The notes under the pieces were generated by a model. The model was not told the origin of the DNA. It saw only the letters and a program-made list of their open reading frames with translations, and did not search any database. From DASSUW01 sp963830725 (GTDB lineage Bacteria; Actinomycetota; Thermoleophilia; Solirubrobacterales; Solirubrobacteraceae), in the NCBI GenBank assembly GCA_963830725.1, contig CAWHNO010000017.1:372001-436000 (forward strand): a stretch of DNA of 64,000 nt, written 5' to 3'. Of the stretch, positions 34,033 through 43,391 are shown in pieces; the stretch's first letter is position 1, and each line of letters starts with the position of its first letter. Made by a program: the position numbers and the translations under genes.

Positions 34033-36909
34033 TCAGCCGGGAGGGAGATCAAACACCGGGGCATCGATCGTGCACTGCACTGCATCGTCGACCGGCAGCC
34101 TGCGGCCGGTGGCGAAGTGCTCGCCGTAGGCCACGCCGAGCGCCGCGCTTGGCCGCGGACGTCTCCTGCTCGTGCAGCATCACCACCGACTCCCACGGCG
34201 GGGCGCCGATCTGCTCGTGCACGAACGCCGACGCGCCGGCGAGCAGCGCGCAGTCGGTCCAGCGGCCCTCGGTGCCGGCGACTGTCGACAGGCCGGCGAG
34301 CGCCTCCCCCACGATGAAGCGGTCGTCGACCTGGCGCGCCATGGCGAGGCAGTCGAGGAAGCGCGCCTGGGCGGTGCCGCTGTCGCCCTGCACGAGCGCC
34401 AGCCAGGCACCGTCGATCAGCGGCTCCACGAGCCGCCGGTCGTCGCCGAAGCGCCGGCGCAGCTCGAACGCCTCATCGAGGTACTCCTCCGCATGCTCGG
34501 CGCTGGCCGTGACCATGTCGTACCAGCCGAGTTCGGCCAGGGCGGTGGCGGCCCCGTAGGGATCGCCGAGGTCACGGTAGATGTCGAGCGCCTCGGTCGC
34601 GGTCGCCACCGCTCCGGCCCAGTCGGAGTCGCGCTCGGAGACGCCGGCGGCGATCAGCAGGCTGTCGGCGATCAGCTGCCGGTCGCCGGTCGCTCGCGCG
34701 GCCGCGAGCGCGGCGTCGCGCAGCTCCGCCGCCTCCGGGCTTGCAACAAGCGTCGCCCAGCGTCCGAGCGCGATCAGCACGCCGCCTTCGAGGTGCGAGT
34801 CGCGGGCCTCGCGGGCGGCGTCGAGGGCGGCCCGCAGGCGCGGCTCGGCCTCGGCCATGCGTGCCTGCGATATCGCGAGCCGCCCGTCCCAGTACAGCGC
34901 GGTCGCCCGCAGGCCGGGGGTGTCGGTGTTGAGCGCGAGCCAGCCGCGCACCTCTTCGGTGTGCGCGTCCCACGGCAGCGCCTGGGCGAAGCCGATCGCC
35001 ACGCGCAGCGCCTCGTCGACGGCACCGGCGCGCGCCAACCGCTCGTAGGCGAGGCGGATGTTCGCCCGCTCGAGCGCGAGCCGTTCGAGCGCGTCGCGCC
35101 GGTGAGCGCGGGCGGCCTCGGCCGCGAGCCGCTCGCAGTAGCCGACGAAGTAGCGCGCGTGCTTGAGTTCGGTGGCGGCAAGGTCGCGTCGCGCGCTCGG
35201 CAGCGTACTCGCGGACCGTGTCGAGCATCGCGAGCCGCGGCTCCGCGTGGCGCGGGTCGGTGCGGAGCAGCGATGTCTTGCCGAGCAGCGACGAGACGAC
35301 GCTGTCGCACGCTCGCGCCCCCGTTGAAGACCGCCGCGGCGGCATCGAGCGAGGCGCCGCCTTCGAACACCGTCAGCCCACAGAGGAGCTGCTGCTCGCG
35401 CTCGTCCAGCACGTCCCACGACCACTCGAGCGTGGCCCGCAGCGAGCGCTGTCGCGGCGGGCGGTCGCCCGATCCCTCGGTCAGGACATCGAGACGGCGC
35501 TCGAGGCGCGACAGCAGGGCTCGTGGGGACAGCAGCCGGACGCGGTCGGCGGCGAGCTCGATGGCGAGCGGCAGGCCGTCGAGTCGCGCGCAGATCGCGT
35601 CGACGACCTCCTGGTCGCGCTCCCAGCCGGCGCGGGCCGCGCCGGCGCGCGCGGTGAACAGCGCGGCGGCGTTCGGCGGAACGAGCGGATGCACAGGATA
35701 GGCGTGCTCACCGCTCAGCCTGAGGGCGCCGCGGCTCGTCGCCAGCACGGTCAGGCTCGGGACGGCGGCCAGCAGCCTGGCGACCTCGCCCGCGTCGTCG
35801 AGGAAGCGCTCGAAGCCGTCGAGCACGAGCAGGGCACGGTCGCCATGGTCGAGCCGCTCGGCGAGCTGGTCGGCCGTCGCGGCCACGACGCCGAGCGCGG
35901 CGGCCGCTTCGGAGGCCAGCAGGCCGGCATCGTCGACGCCGTCGAGGTCGACATGAACGGCACCGCCCCTGTAGTGCTCGGCCACGCGGCGGGCGGCCTC
36001 CAGCGCCAGCCGGGTCTTGCCCACGCCGCCCGGGCCGACGAGCGTGAGCAGGCGCACGCCCGGGCTGGCGAGGATCCCCGCGATCTCCGCCAGCTCGCCG
36101 TCACGGCCGATCAGTTCGTCGGCCGGCGCCGGCAGCGCCGCCGGCGAGGCACGGGTCGGGGCGACAGCGGCCAACTCGGGGTCGTGCTCGAGGATCGACT
36201 GCTCGAGCCGCCTCAGCTCGCGGCCGGGCTCGATCCCCAGCTCCTCGACCAGCAGCCGGCGCCCCTCGCGCATCACCTCGAGCGCCTCCGCCTGCCGGCC
36301 GCTGCGATACAGCGCCAGCATCAGGTGCGCCCGCAGCCGCTCTCGCAGGGGATGCTCGGCCACCAGCGCCCGCAGCTCGCCGACCAGGTCAGCGTCGCCC
36401 CCGCGGGTGAGCTGGGCGCCGATCCGCTCCTCGATCGCCTCGATGCGCAGCTCCTCGAGGCGGTCGATCTCGCGCTGTGCGAACTCGTCGAAGCGATGGT
36501 CGGCCAGCGCGGGCCCACGCCAGAGCCCGAGAGCCGCTTCAAGGTCGGCAGCCGCAGACTCCGGGTCCTCGGCGCGCGCTCGCGCGAGCAGGTTCTCGAA
36601 GCGATGCGAGTCGATGGCGTCGGGCTTCACCGCGAGCGAATAGCCGGCGGCGCCGCGGTGGACCGGGGCGGCGTCACCGAGCCTGTGGCGCAGGCGGGAC
36701 ACCTGCTTCTGCAGGGCCTGCACACCGTCGCCCGGCGGGTGGCCCGCCCACACGGCATCGACCAGCTCGTCGACCGTGATCGGCTCTGGCGCGCGCAGCG
36801 CCAGCGCCGTGAACAGGGTGCGTTGCTTCGCGCCGTCGAACTGGACAGCGTGCCCCTCGACGCGCACGTCGAGCGGGCCGAGCAGCCTGACGTCGACGAC
36901 TGGGCTCAC
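34033..36909 (-). CDS. AfsR/SARP-type BTAD regulator with NB-ARC ATPase and TPR domains (frameshifted)
   Basis: From the GTG at 36909: OmpR-like DNA-binding domain (DVRLLGPLDVRVEGHAVQFD), bacterial transcriptional activation domain (HPLRERLRAHLMLALYRSGR), NB-ARC ATPase with Walker A LVGPGGVGKTRLALEAARR near residue 295, and a long TPR-like C-terminus (ALPWDAHTEEVRGWLALNTD). Frames change near 35,315, 35,190 and 34,150; the restored end is DLPPG at 34033. Length about 958 residues, typical for AfsR-like proteins. It is 5 bp from the MalT-type gene and reads in the same direction, so they may be co-expressed. Confidence 0.85.
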
Positions 36910-37088
36910 CCTGTCTGCAAACGTTAACCGGGAGCGGCTCTCGCGTCGAATTTCAGATAATTGGATCACGTGATCCGGGTTCGGCCGCCGGCGCCTGTCT
37001 GTAGTCATCGAACGGACCGTCTCGATCCTCGGGGCCGATTCAGCGTGATCGTGGCGGCCGGGCCGCCGGTCGTGTAGAGAACGGTGTG

Positions 37089-37619
37089 ATGGCCGACGAC
37101 GCGATCGAGCCTGAGGCGGTCGAGGCGGCCCTGGACGTCGCGGTGCGGCTGTATGAGGAGGAGCGCCAGCGCGGGCAGAACATCGCGTCCAAGAGCGCGA
37201 CGCTCGCCGGCTTCAGCGGCGCGATCCTCGCGCTCGTCGCCCAGTTCGGCAGGGAGCTGTTCAACCTGGATCTCGGAGCGGTCGGTGACGTGCTCGCGCC
37301 GATCCTCTTCCTGGTGAGCATCACCGCCCTGGCGGCGGCCGGCGCGCTCTCGCTCTACGGTGCGCTGCGCCCGCGCGATCGCTGGGTGATCGACACGGCC
37401 GAGGTCAAGAGCCTCGCGACCCCGACGTGGTTGAGGATGGGCAAGCCGGCCATCCAGGGCGCGCTGCTCACCAGCCTCGGGGAGGCGTTCGAGCACGACC
37501 GGAGGATCAATGACCTGCGCGCCCGCTACGCGAGCTACGCGGCCGCCGCGCTGCTCGTCGGCATCGTCGCCACGGCCGCGCTCGCCGCCATCCCGGGGCT
37601 GCGCGAGCTCGGCTTGTGA
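37089..37619 (+). CDS. Hypothetical protein with two or three membrane helices
   Basis: 176 residues. Cytoplasmic helix rich in Glu/Arg, then LAGFSGAILALVAQFG, VLAPILFLVSITALAAAGAL and a C-terminal YAAAALLVGIVATAALAAIP helix. The layout resembles small predicted membrane proteins of the SLATT/Pycsar-effector type by arrangement only; no motif proves it. Divergent from the AfsR-type gene. Confidence 0.65.
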   Translation: MADDAIEPEAVEAALDVAVRLYEEERQRGQNIASKSATLAGFSGAILALVAQFGRELFNLDLGAVGDVLAPILFLVSITALAAAGALSLYGALRPRDRWVIDTAEVKSLATPTWLRMGKPAIQGALLTSLGEAFEHDRRINDLRARYASYAAAALLVGIVATAALAAIPGLRELGL

Positions 37620-37648
37620 CGGTCCACGGCCGGGGGTAAGGTCGGTCG

Positions 37649-37870
37649 GTGAGCTCTACGCCGCCCACCCCTCCTGAAGAGGACGCGGGCCCCGCGTTCC
37701 CCGGTCTCAAGATGGGGCCGGGCGCACCCGAGCACCACCCGCCCCCGGAACCCTCGCCTGGGTACACGCCGCAGGCGCCGATGGACCGAGGGTGGCGCTG
37801 GCCGCGTGTCGCCTTCTGGCTGGTCGTCCTGATCGTCGCCGCGCTGATCGCGTGGCTGCTCCTCGCGTAG
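37649..37870 (+). CDS. Small proline-rich single-span membrane protein
   Basis: 73 residues. Cytoplasmic proline-rich part (PEHHPPPEPSPGYTPQAP), then one helix VAFWLVVLIVAALIAWLLLA at the very C-terminus (tail anchor). A TAAGGT box 6 nt before the GTG start supports a leaderless message. No family recognised. Confidence 0.6.
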   Translation: MSSTPPTPPEEDAGPAFPGLKMGPGAPEHHPPPEPSPGYTPQAPMDRGWRWPRVAFWLVVLIVAALIAWLLLA

Positions 37871-37898
37871 TCAGGCGAACAGGTCGAATGGTGCAGCC

Positions 37899-38324
37899 AT
37901 GAAGATCACACGTAACTCGCTCGACACCAACCCCGGACCGAGCGACTGGTTCACCGGAGCCGTCTACATCGACCCCATCGCCACAGCCGCCGCGCCCTCG
38001 CGGCTCAACGCGGCCAGCGTCCACTTCACCCCGGGCGCCCGGACCGCGTGGCACACCCACCCGCTCGGCCAGACGATCTACGTCACCGAGGGACTCGGGC
38101 TCTGCCAGCGCCGCGGCGGTCCGGTCGAGGTCATCCGCCCCGGCGACCGAGTCTTCTTCGAGCCCGGCGAGGACCACTGGCACGGCGCCGCGCCGAGCCG
38201 TTTCATGACGCACATCGCCATGCAGGAGGCCGACGACTCGGGCAGCCCGGTCACCTGGGGCGAGCACGTCACCGACGAGGAGTACGCCGCGGCGCCGTCG
38301 CGCGCCGGGCGGCCGGCCGGCTGA
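37899..38324 (+). CDS. Cupin-domain protein
   Basis: 141-residue single-domain cupin: metal ligands in TAWHTHPLGQTIYVTEGLGL and GDRVFFEPGEDHWHGAAP. It resembles the YhhW/carboxymuconolactone-associated small cupins. Opening residues MKITRNSLDTNPGPSDWFTG recur in a degenerate copy at about 48.1 kb. The substrate is unknown. Confidence 0.85.
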   Translation: MKITRNSLDTNPGPSDWFTGAVYIDPIATAAAPSRLNAASVHFTPGARTAWHTHPLGQTIYVTEGLGLCQRRGGPVEVIRPGDRVFFEPGEDHWHGAAPSRFMTHIAMQEADDSGSPVTWGEHVTDEEYAAAPSRAGRPAG

Positions 38325-38355
38325 TCGCGACCCACCGACAGCTGACAACGAGGCG

Positions 38356-39258
38356 CTACAGCTCCTCGCGCGTGACCTCGCGCGCGGGCTTGTCGAAGCG
38401 CACGCCGAGGAAGGAGGGGTGGCGCAGACGGCCGTCGGGGGTCCATTCCATGAACGCGATCTGTGCCACGAGCTCGGGCTCGACCCAGGTCGCGGCGCGC
38501 GGAATGCCCTTCTCGGGCTCGAACGGAGAGGTGTCGCGCACGAGCGGGGCGAGCCGCTCGGACAGCTCGCGCAGCGTCGCGCGGGTGAAGCCCGTCCCCA
38601 CTTTGCCGGCATAGCGGAGGCGGTCGCCCTCGAAGTGGCCGACGAGCAGAGCGCCGAGGTCGGTTCGCGAGCCGCGCGGCGCGGTGAAGCCCCCGATCAC
38701 GAGCTCCTGCGCGCGCGTGCACTTGAGCTTCAGCCAGTCGCGCGAGCGCGTGGACACGTACGGCGTGCCGAGGCGCTTGGCGATCAGCCCCTCCCAGCCG
38801 TCCTGGCACGCCTCGGCGAGCAGCGCTGCACCGTCGCCGTTGATCTGCTCGGTCACGCGGAGCGGGTCGCGCCAGCGCAGCACGCCTTCGAGTACGGCTC
38901 GCCGCTGTTCGAGCGGGTGCGACCGCACGTCGCGGCCGTCGGCGTACAGCACGTCGAAGACGTAGTAGAAGAGCTCGCCGCCCTCGCCGCCACCGAACCG
39001 GTCGCGACCGCCGACGAAGGCAACGGCCTCACCGTCGATGACGAAGCCGTCGGCCGGATCCGCGTCCAGTGCGGTGGCCAGCGGCGCGTAGCGGTCGTTC
39101 AGCGACAGCTCGTTGCGCGAGTACAGCCGCGTGCGACCGCCATCCTTGACCGCCAGGCAGCGGATACCGTCGAGCTTGCGCTCGAACACCCACTCCGGAC
39201 CCGCCGGCCGCTCCGCGGTCAGCACCGCCTTCATCGGGGGCACGAACGCCGGTCGCAT
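38356..39258 (-). CDS. ATP-dependent DNA ligase (LigD ligase-domain/LigC type)
   Basis: 300 residues. Nucleotidyltransferase motif I with the adenylated Lys in FERKLDGIRCLAVK, motif III DGEAVAFVGGRDRF, motif IV EGLIAKRLGTPYVSTRS, motif V WLKLKC, and the OB-fold (FEGDRLRYAGKVGTGFTRAT). It is a stand-alone ligase domain without nuclease or polymerase domains, as in the accessory end-joining/base-excision ligases of actinobacteria. No Ku gene is in this window. Confidence 0.9.
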   Translation of the reverse strand: MRPAFVPPMKAVLTAERPAGPEWVFERKLDGIRCLAVKDGGRTRLYSRNELSLNDRYAPLATALDADPADGFVIDGEAVAFVGGRDRFGGGEGGELFYYVFDVLYADGRDVRSHPLEQRRAVLEGVLRWRDPLRVTEQINGDGAALLAEACQDGWEGLIAKRLGTPYVSTRSRDWLKLKCTRAQELVIGGFTAPRGSRTDLGALLVGHFEGDRLRYAGKVGTGFTRATLRELSERLAPLVRDTSPFEPEKGIPRAATWVEPELVAQIAFMEWTPDGRLRHPSFLGVRFDKPAREVTREEL

Positions 39259-39393
39259 GTCCGTACGGTTATCAATACTCGGCGATGAGCGACCACGCAG
39301 CCGCGTGCGCCTTCGCACGGAACCCGATCTACGCTTGTGCGTCGAGGAGCGCCGTGTGCGCGTGCGGGACATGCCGTTCGAGTGGAGGAGCCG

Positions 39394-39447
39394 ATGAGTT
39401 TTCGACACAGGAGCGGTCGACACTGCCATGACGACGCACATGCTTGA
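39394..39447 (+). CDS. 17-residue upstream ORF (possible leader peptide)
   Basis: ATG at 39394 with a very good ribosome site (GGAGGAG) reads MSFRHRSGRHCHDDAHA and overlaps the start of the alpha/beta-hydrolase gene in another frame. His/Cys-rich. It may couple translation to the hydrolase gene, whose own start lacks a site, or be an artefact of an indel near the true start. Confidence 0.3.
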   Translation: MSFRHRSGRHCHDDAHA

Positions 39448-40297
39448 GACCGCCGAGGTCGACATCGCCTACGACGTCCGCGGCCCGCTCCCCACCGAGA
39501 ACGGACGCCCACCGCTGTTCATGATCGGCCAGCCGATGGACGCCGGCGGCTTCGCCACGTTGGCGTCGCACTTCCCGGACCGCACCGTGGTCACGTATGA
39601 CCCGCGCGGCCTCGGCCGCAGCACCCGCAAGGACGGCCGGGTCGACAATGCGCCCACGGTCCAGGCGAACGACGTGCACGCCGTCATCGAGGCGCTCGGC
39701 GCCGGCCCGGTCGAGATGTTCGCGAGCAGTGGCGGCGCGGTGACCGCGCTCGCGCTCGTGGCGGCGTATCCCGATGACGTGGTCACCTTGGTGGCACACG
39801 AGCCGCCGCTCATCCCCGTGCTCCCCGACGCCGCGGCGGCCGAGCGCGCCCGCGCCGGCATTCGCGACACGTACGAGGCCAAGGGGTCGGGTGCCGGCAT
39901 GGCGGCCTTCATCGCGATGACGTCCTGGCAAGGCGAGTTCACCGACGGGTACTTCGCCCAGCCGGCGGCGGATCCCGCCGCGTTCGGGATGCCGACCGAG
40001 GACGACGGCTCGCGCGACGACCCGCTGCTGTCCGACCGATCCTGGGCGGTCAGCAGCTATCGCCCCGACGTCGACGCGCTGACCGCCGCGCCCACGCGCC
40101 TCGTGATCGCGGTGGGCGAGGAGTCCCAGGGCACCTTCACCGGGCGGACGGCGGTGGCCACCGCCGAACTGCTCGGTCAGCAGGCGACCGTGTTCCCCAG
40201 CCACCACGGCGGCTTCCTCGGCGGCGAGTTCGGATACGCCGGCCAACCCGAGGCCTTCGCGCGCAGACTTCGCGAGGTCCTCGGCGACGACAACTGA
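39428..40297 (+). CDS. Alpha/beta-fold hydrolase
   Basis: 289 residues. DYDPRG-type strand (TYDPRGLGRSTRKDGR), nucleophile elbow EMFASSGGAVTALALVAAYP, LVAHEPPLIPVLPD and a C-terminal HHGGFLGGEFGYAGQPE histidine. This is a common actinobacterial hydrolase type of unknown substrate. Divergent from the ligase gene over 170 bp. Confidence 0.87.
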   Translation: MTTHMLETAEVDIAYDVRGPLPTENGRPPLFMIGQPMDAGGFATLASHFPDRTVVTYDPRGLGRSTRKDGRVDNAPTVQANDVHAVIEALGAGPVEMFASSGGAVTALALVAAYPDDVVTLVAHEPPLIPVLPDAAAAERARAGIRDTYEAKGSGAGMAAFIAMTSWQGEFTDGYFAQPAADPAAFGMPTEDDGSRDDPLLSDRSWAVSSYRPDVDALTAAPTRLVIAVGEESQGTFTGRTAVATAELLGQQATVFPSHHGGFLGGEFGYAGQPEAFARRLREVLGDDN

Positions 40298-40585
40298 CCG
40301 CTAGCGATTTCCGCGAAGAGCACGTGAGCACGCACCGGCCGGTTGCATCGCGAAACCTGACCCGCGGTTCCCGCGGGCGACTCGCGGGGTTTGTCAATTC
40401 GCTGGCGCTGCGACGGCGCTGCGGTCAGAGCCGATACGCACACGCTCACCATTCGCCCGAACCTCGCGTATAACGCCGCGCGCGGAATGGCAGCCACTCC
40501 AGACACCGACGGGCCATGGCGGGCAAGGACGCCCGTCCCCGCCGCCGCCGATCTGACTCCGCAAGCGCGGTGTCGGCGCTCGCCC
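40298..40585. other. Non-coding interval with a hairpin
   Basis: No gene is supported here. The perfect hairpin CCCGCGG / CCGCGGG at 40361-40377 may end transcription of the hydrolase gene. Scattered GC-rich sequence follows to the stop of the cation transporter gene. Confidence 0.5.
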
Positions 40586-41326
40586 TCAGCGGCAGCACTC
40601 GTCCTGGCAGGTCTCGCCCTCGATCGCGAACCCGTCCAGCGGCGAGCCGACACAGCAGCCGTCGCCGCTCCAGGCCTCCAAGCCCTCCTTGACCGCGACG
40701 GCGGCGATCAGCAGACCGACGACGGGGTCGAGCCACCAGGCGCCGGCGATCGCGTTGCCGGCCAGGCCGATCAGCAGTGCGCCGGCCAGGTAGGCGCAGA
40801 GCACGTTCTGGCGGCCCTCGCCCTTGGTCGCGGCCGATCCGATCTGCTCGGCGATGCGCTGTTTGGCGACGCCGAGCAGCGGCATGGTGATCAGGCTCCA
40901 GACCGCCAACGCCATCCCGAGCACGCTGACGTCGGCGTGCTCGGCGCCGGCGAGCGCGCGCACGGACTCGAACGCGACGTACGGGGCGAGCAGGAAGAAC
41001 TGGACGGCGACGAGCTTCTGGGCGCGCTGCTCGGCGGTCTGTGACATCACCCGCGAGCCGGTGAAGCGCCAGATGATGATCACGCTGGCAAAGCCCTCGA
41101 TCGCGGAGTCCAGGCCGAAGCCGACGAGCGCGATCGAGCCGGCCATGATGCCGGCCACGAGCGCCACGACGCCCTCGACGCTCATCGCCCCGAGCGAGAG
41201 CCACGACAGAAGCCGCACCCGCCCGGCGAGCTGGCGGTAGCGCTCCGGCGAGATCGCTGCGGTCGGCCGGGCGCCGTTCCGGGTCGCTCTCGGCGCGGCG
41301 AGCGGAAGCCCGACGGGCGCGCTCAC
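40586..41326 (-). CDS. Cation transporter (CDF-like) with cysteine-rich tail
   Basis: 246 residues with five or six membrane spans: VEGVVALVAGIMAGSIALVG, SAIEGFASVIIIWRFTGSRV, VLCAYLAGALLIGLAGNAIA and WWLDPVVGLLIAAVAVKEGL. The Asp-bearing GFGLDSAIEG and AWWLDPVVG match the CDF metal sites in TM2 and TM5. The C-terminus carries GDGCCVGS and CQDECCR, a Cys-rich tail not usual in CDF exporters that could bind metal. The GTG start overlaps the stop of the ArsR-type sensor by 4 nt. Confidence 0.82.
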   Translation of the reverse strand: MSAPVGLPLAAPRATRNGARPTAAISPERYRQLAGRVRLLSWLSLGAMSVEGVVALVAGIMAGSIALVGFGLDSAIEGFASVIIIWRFTGSRVMSQTAEQRAQKLVAVQFFLLAPYVAFESVRALAGAEHADVSVLGMALAVWSLITMPLLGVAKQRIAEQIGSAATKGEGRQNVLCAYLAGALLIGLAGNAIAGAWWLDPVVGLLIAAVAVKEGLEAWSGDGCCVGSPLDGFAIEGETCQDECCR

Positions 41327-41685
41327 GCGCTCACCGGCGCCGTGTCGGTGACGGCGGCCAGCAGGGCGCGGCCGCGGCCCGTGAGCTCGTACATGACCAT
41401 CTTGCCCTGGCGGCTCGACACGGCCAGCCGCGCGGCGCGGAGCGCGCGGACATGGTGGGAGACGAGCTTCTCGTCGCGCGCGACGATCCAGGCGAGGTCG
41501 CAGACGCACGCGCTGCCGCTCTCGGCCAGCGCGATCGCGACCGCCAGCCGGGTCGGGTCGCCGAGCGCCTTCGCGCCGGCCGCCCAGCCCTCAACCGCCA
41601 GCGGCGGCGGCAGTCGGCGGCGCGCCGCCTCGGCCTTGGGGAGGTCCAGGCACAGCAGTTCGCAGGTGTCGCGTTCGATCGCCAC
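41323..41685 (-). CDS. ArsR/SmtB metal sensor (CadC/CmtR-like)
   Basis: 120 residues. N-terminal CELLCLDLPKAEAARRR, and ACVCDLAWIVARDEKLVSHH where the ELCVCDL-type α3 motif holds the paired cysteines used by CadC/CmtR sensors for Cd, Pb or Zn. The recognition helix is SHHVRALRAARLAVSSRQG. It is translationally coupled to the CDF transporter it probably controls. GTG start 6 nt from a TACGCT box. Confidence 0.85.
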   Translation of the reverse strand: MAIERDTCELLCLDLPKAEAARRRLPPPLAVEGWAAGAKALGDPTRLAVAIALAESGSACVCDLAWIVARDEKLVSHHVRALRAARLAVSSRQGKMVMYELTGRGRALLAAVTDTAPVSA

Positions 41686-41691
41686 GATCGC

Positions 41692-41719
41692 AGCGTAGCG
41701 TCATTCGCACGTTCGTGCG
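41692..41719 (-). promoter_or_regulatory. Promoter and operator of the metal-sensor operon
   Basis: TACGCT (-10, read at 41697-41692) and, 9 bp upstream, the inverted repeat CGCACG-TT-CGTGCG (41706-41719) between the expected -35 and -10. Fits an ArsR/SmtB dimer site. Confidence 0.5.
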
Positions 41720-41735
41720 GGCGTTCGCGCGTGGT

Positions 41736-42122
41736 TCACGGTCGCTCGGCTCTTGCTCCCGTCGTGAACATGCAGCGTCCCTCGGCGCAGGCGTCTTGGG
41801 CTTGCACGATCCGGCGCCGGAGGGCGTTGAGTTCGGCGAGTTTGGCCTCGACGCGGTCGAGGACCGCTTGCAGACGCCATTGCTCGGTTTCGCAGGTGGC
41901 TCCGCCGGCGTCGTGCGCGGCGAGCGCGTCGACGGCGTCGGTGAGCGTGAACCCGATGGCTTGGAGCTGACGCGTGAGACGGATGCGCTCGACAGTGCCG
42001 GGCTCGTAGTCGCGGTAGCCGGACTCGGTCCGCGCCGGCGGCGGCAGGATCCCGACGCGCTCGTAGAAGCGGACGGTGTCGACGGTCACGCCGGCCTGGT
42101 CGGCGATCTCACCGATCTTCAT
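41736..42122 (-). CDS. MerR-family metal-responsive regulator
   Basis: 128 residues from the ATG at 42122 (MKIGEIADQAGVTVDTVRFY). MerR winged helix, EKLGILPPP-type wing (ERVGILPPPARTESGYRDYE), long dimerisation helix and Cys residues in GATCETEQW and QDACAEGRCMF. The first two cysteines are 35 residues apart, as in MerR (Hg) and ZntR (Zn); the third is closer. That argues for a metal inducer, identity unknown. Its operator lies in the divergent intergenic region. Confidence 0.87.
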   Translation of the reverse strand: MKIGEIADQAGVTVDTVRFYERVGILPPPARTESGYRDYEPGTVERIRLTRQLQAIGFTLTDAVDALAAHDAGGATCETEQWRLQAVLDRVEAKLAELNALRRRIVQAQDACAEGRCMFTTGARAERP

Positions 42123-42132
42123 GCGGTGGCTC

Positions 42133-42163
42133 TTGACTCTGGACCATACTCCAGAGTTTACGC
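42133..42163 (+). promoter_or_regulatory. MerR-type promoter with 19-bp spacer
   Basis: TTGACT (42133-42138), 19-bp spacer, TTACGC (42158-42163). The spacer carries the 8-bp inverted repeat ACTCTGGA (42136-42143) / TCCAGAGT (42150-42157). The overlong spacer and centred dyad are the hallmark of MerR-activated promoters. It points to the gene at 42172, with the -10 only 8 nt from its ATG. Confidence 0.8.
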
Positions 42164-42171
42164 TGCCGGGC

Positions 42172-42636
42172 ATGACGACCTCTCTTCATATCCCGGCCCA
42201 GCCCGGCGTGGCGATCGCGTGCGACATGAGCACGGCCGCCGATACGCCGGACGAGCGCTTGCAGGCGTACCGCGTTCTGTTCGAGCGCGCGTTGGTGCGT
42301 CGTGAGCGGCGCGAGAAGGACGTGATGTTCGTCTTCCGCGCCGACGACGGCACGCTCGCGACGGTCGAGGACCTCGCTCGCCGCGAGGCGGCCTGCTGCC
42401 CGTTCCTGGACTACCGCGTCGAGACCGTCGGCGACGAGATCGTGTGGACGACGACCAACGTCGTCGCCGGTGCGGAACGCGCGGCCGTGGACGCGACCCT
42501 CGACGCGTTCTACGCGCTGCCCGACCATGCCGGCTCGGACGTCGCCGGCTTTCTCGGCCGGCTCGCCGATCGCGGCGTCGATGTCGTGGAGACCGACGCC
42601 GGGCGGTTCCGGTGGAGCGGTTCAGCGGCGGGGTGA
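42172..42636 (+). CDS. CC-x-FL motif protein, MerR target (unknown function)
   Basis: 154 residues. Conserved-looking core VEDLARREAACCPFLDYRVE followed by an amphipathic C-terminus. A second gene at 43928 shares the Ala/Glu-x-CC-x-FL pattern and also follows a MerR-type promoter. The vicinal cysteines could bind a soft metal or undergo redox chemistry. No named family recognised. Convergent with the SnoaL-like gene, 15 bp overlap. Confidence 0.75.
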   Translation: MTTSLHIPAQPGVAIACDMSTAADTPDERLQAYRVLFERALVRRERREKDVMFVFRADDGTLATVEDLARREAACCPFLDYRVETVGDEIVWTTTNVVAGAERAAVDATLDAFYALPDHAGSDVAGFLGRLADRGVDVVETDAGRFRWSGSAAG

Positions 42637-43040
42637 AAGCCCGAGCTGCCGCTCGCGCGAGCGGGTGTCCTCGATGCCCCACGCCTCGCTGATCCGTCCG
42701 TCGCGGACGCGGAAGATGTAGACCTCGTCGACGCGCTCGAAGCGCCGGCCCGGTCGGCGGGTTGCCGCGCCATGCGCCGAGGTGGGTGCCCGAGCAGCGG
42801 AATCGCCCGACGACCTTCTCGTCCTCGGCGATCAGCTCGACGATCTCCATCTGCACGTCCGGGAAGCTCTCGCGAAACGGTGCGATCCAGCGGCGGGCGC
42901 CGGCGGCCATCTGCGGGCTGTAGAGCTCGTCGATGAGCTCCAAGCGCCCGCTGTTGAGGACCTCCTCGATCAGTCGTCGCACGACCGCCTTCGGATCCGC
43001 GGCTCGCTGTCGGCCCGGTGTTCTCGGCTTGGACCGACAT
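42622..43040 (-). CDS. SnoaL-like/ester-cyclase-type protein (frameshifted)
   Basis: The ATG at 43040 (MSVQAENTGPTASRGSEG) is followed in another frame by VVRRLIEEVLNSGRLELIDE, FRESFPDVQMEIVELIAEDE, VVGRFRCSGTHLGAWRGNPP and in a third by RISEAWGIEDTRSRERQLGL. This is the NTF2-like ester cyclase pattern, about 140 residues with slips near 42,990 and 42,755. The substrate is unknown. Confidence 0.7.
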
Positions 43041-43049
43041 GCCCGGCTC

Positions 43050-43313
43050 CTACAGCTCGGGGGCCGGCGCTCGACGTGCCGTGCGGCGGCGCCACGCGAG
43101 CGCGCCGGCGGGGATGGCGGCGCATAGCGCGAGCGCCAGGGCACGACGCCGCCGGCGCCGGCCAGGAGCCCGAACCCGAGGCCGCCGACCGCACCGGCGA
43201 TCGCGGGTCCGGCCAGAGCAGGCGAGCAGCATTACCGCGCCGAGGCCGAGGATCGAACGCGTGGGGCGAGTCGACGACGAGGCGGGCTGATCAGACTTGA
43301 CGGGCAGGCACAT
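43050..43313 (-). CDS. Small membrane protein downstream of a MerR operator (frameshifted)
   Basis: The ATG at 43313 gives MCLPVKSDQPASSSTRPTRS and helix ILGLGAVMLLAC; adjacent frames supply GPAIAGAVGGLGFGLLAGAG and LALALCAAIPAGALAWRRR. Joined, it is a two- or three-helix protein of about 88 residues with two slips near 43,215 and 43,150. It is read from the MerR-type promoter at 43355-43385, so it may be a small metal-uptake or export protein. Confidence 0.5.
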   Translation of the reverse strand: MCLPVKSDQPASSSTRPTRSILGLGAVMLLACSGRTRDRRCGRRPRVRAPGRRRRRRALALALCAAIPAGALAWRRRTARRAPAPEL

Positions 43314-43354
43314 GAGCAGGGCGTCTCCTAGGTCAACGACAGCGTGCCCGGCCC

Positions 43355-43385
43355 ACCTTGCACCTTGAAGTCGTGTTCAAGTCAA
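43355..43385 (-). promoter_or_regulatory. MerR-type promoter copy 1 (minus strand)
   Basis: Read on the minus strand: TTGACT (43385-43380), 19-bp spacer, CAAGGT (43360-43355). The spacer holds the dyad CTTGAA / TTCAAG around 6 nt (43381-43364). It lies 7 bp past the stop of the MerR gene and drives the membrane-protein gene. It is an inverted copy of the site at 43864-43894. Confidence 0.75.
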
Positions 43386-43391
43386 GTCCCG

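Noticed and set aside
37089..37619. Anti-phage Pycsar/SLATT effector
   Set aside because: Only the helix layout is similar; no cyclase gene lies nearby and no diagnostic motif is seen.
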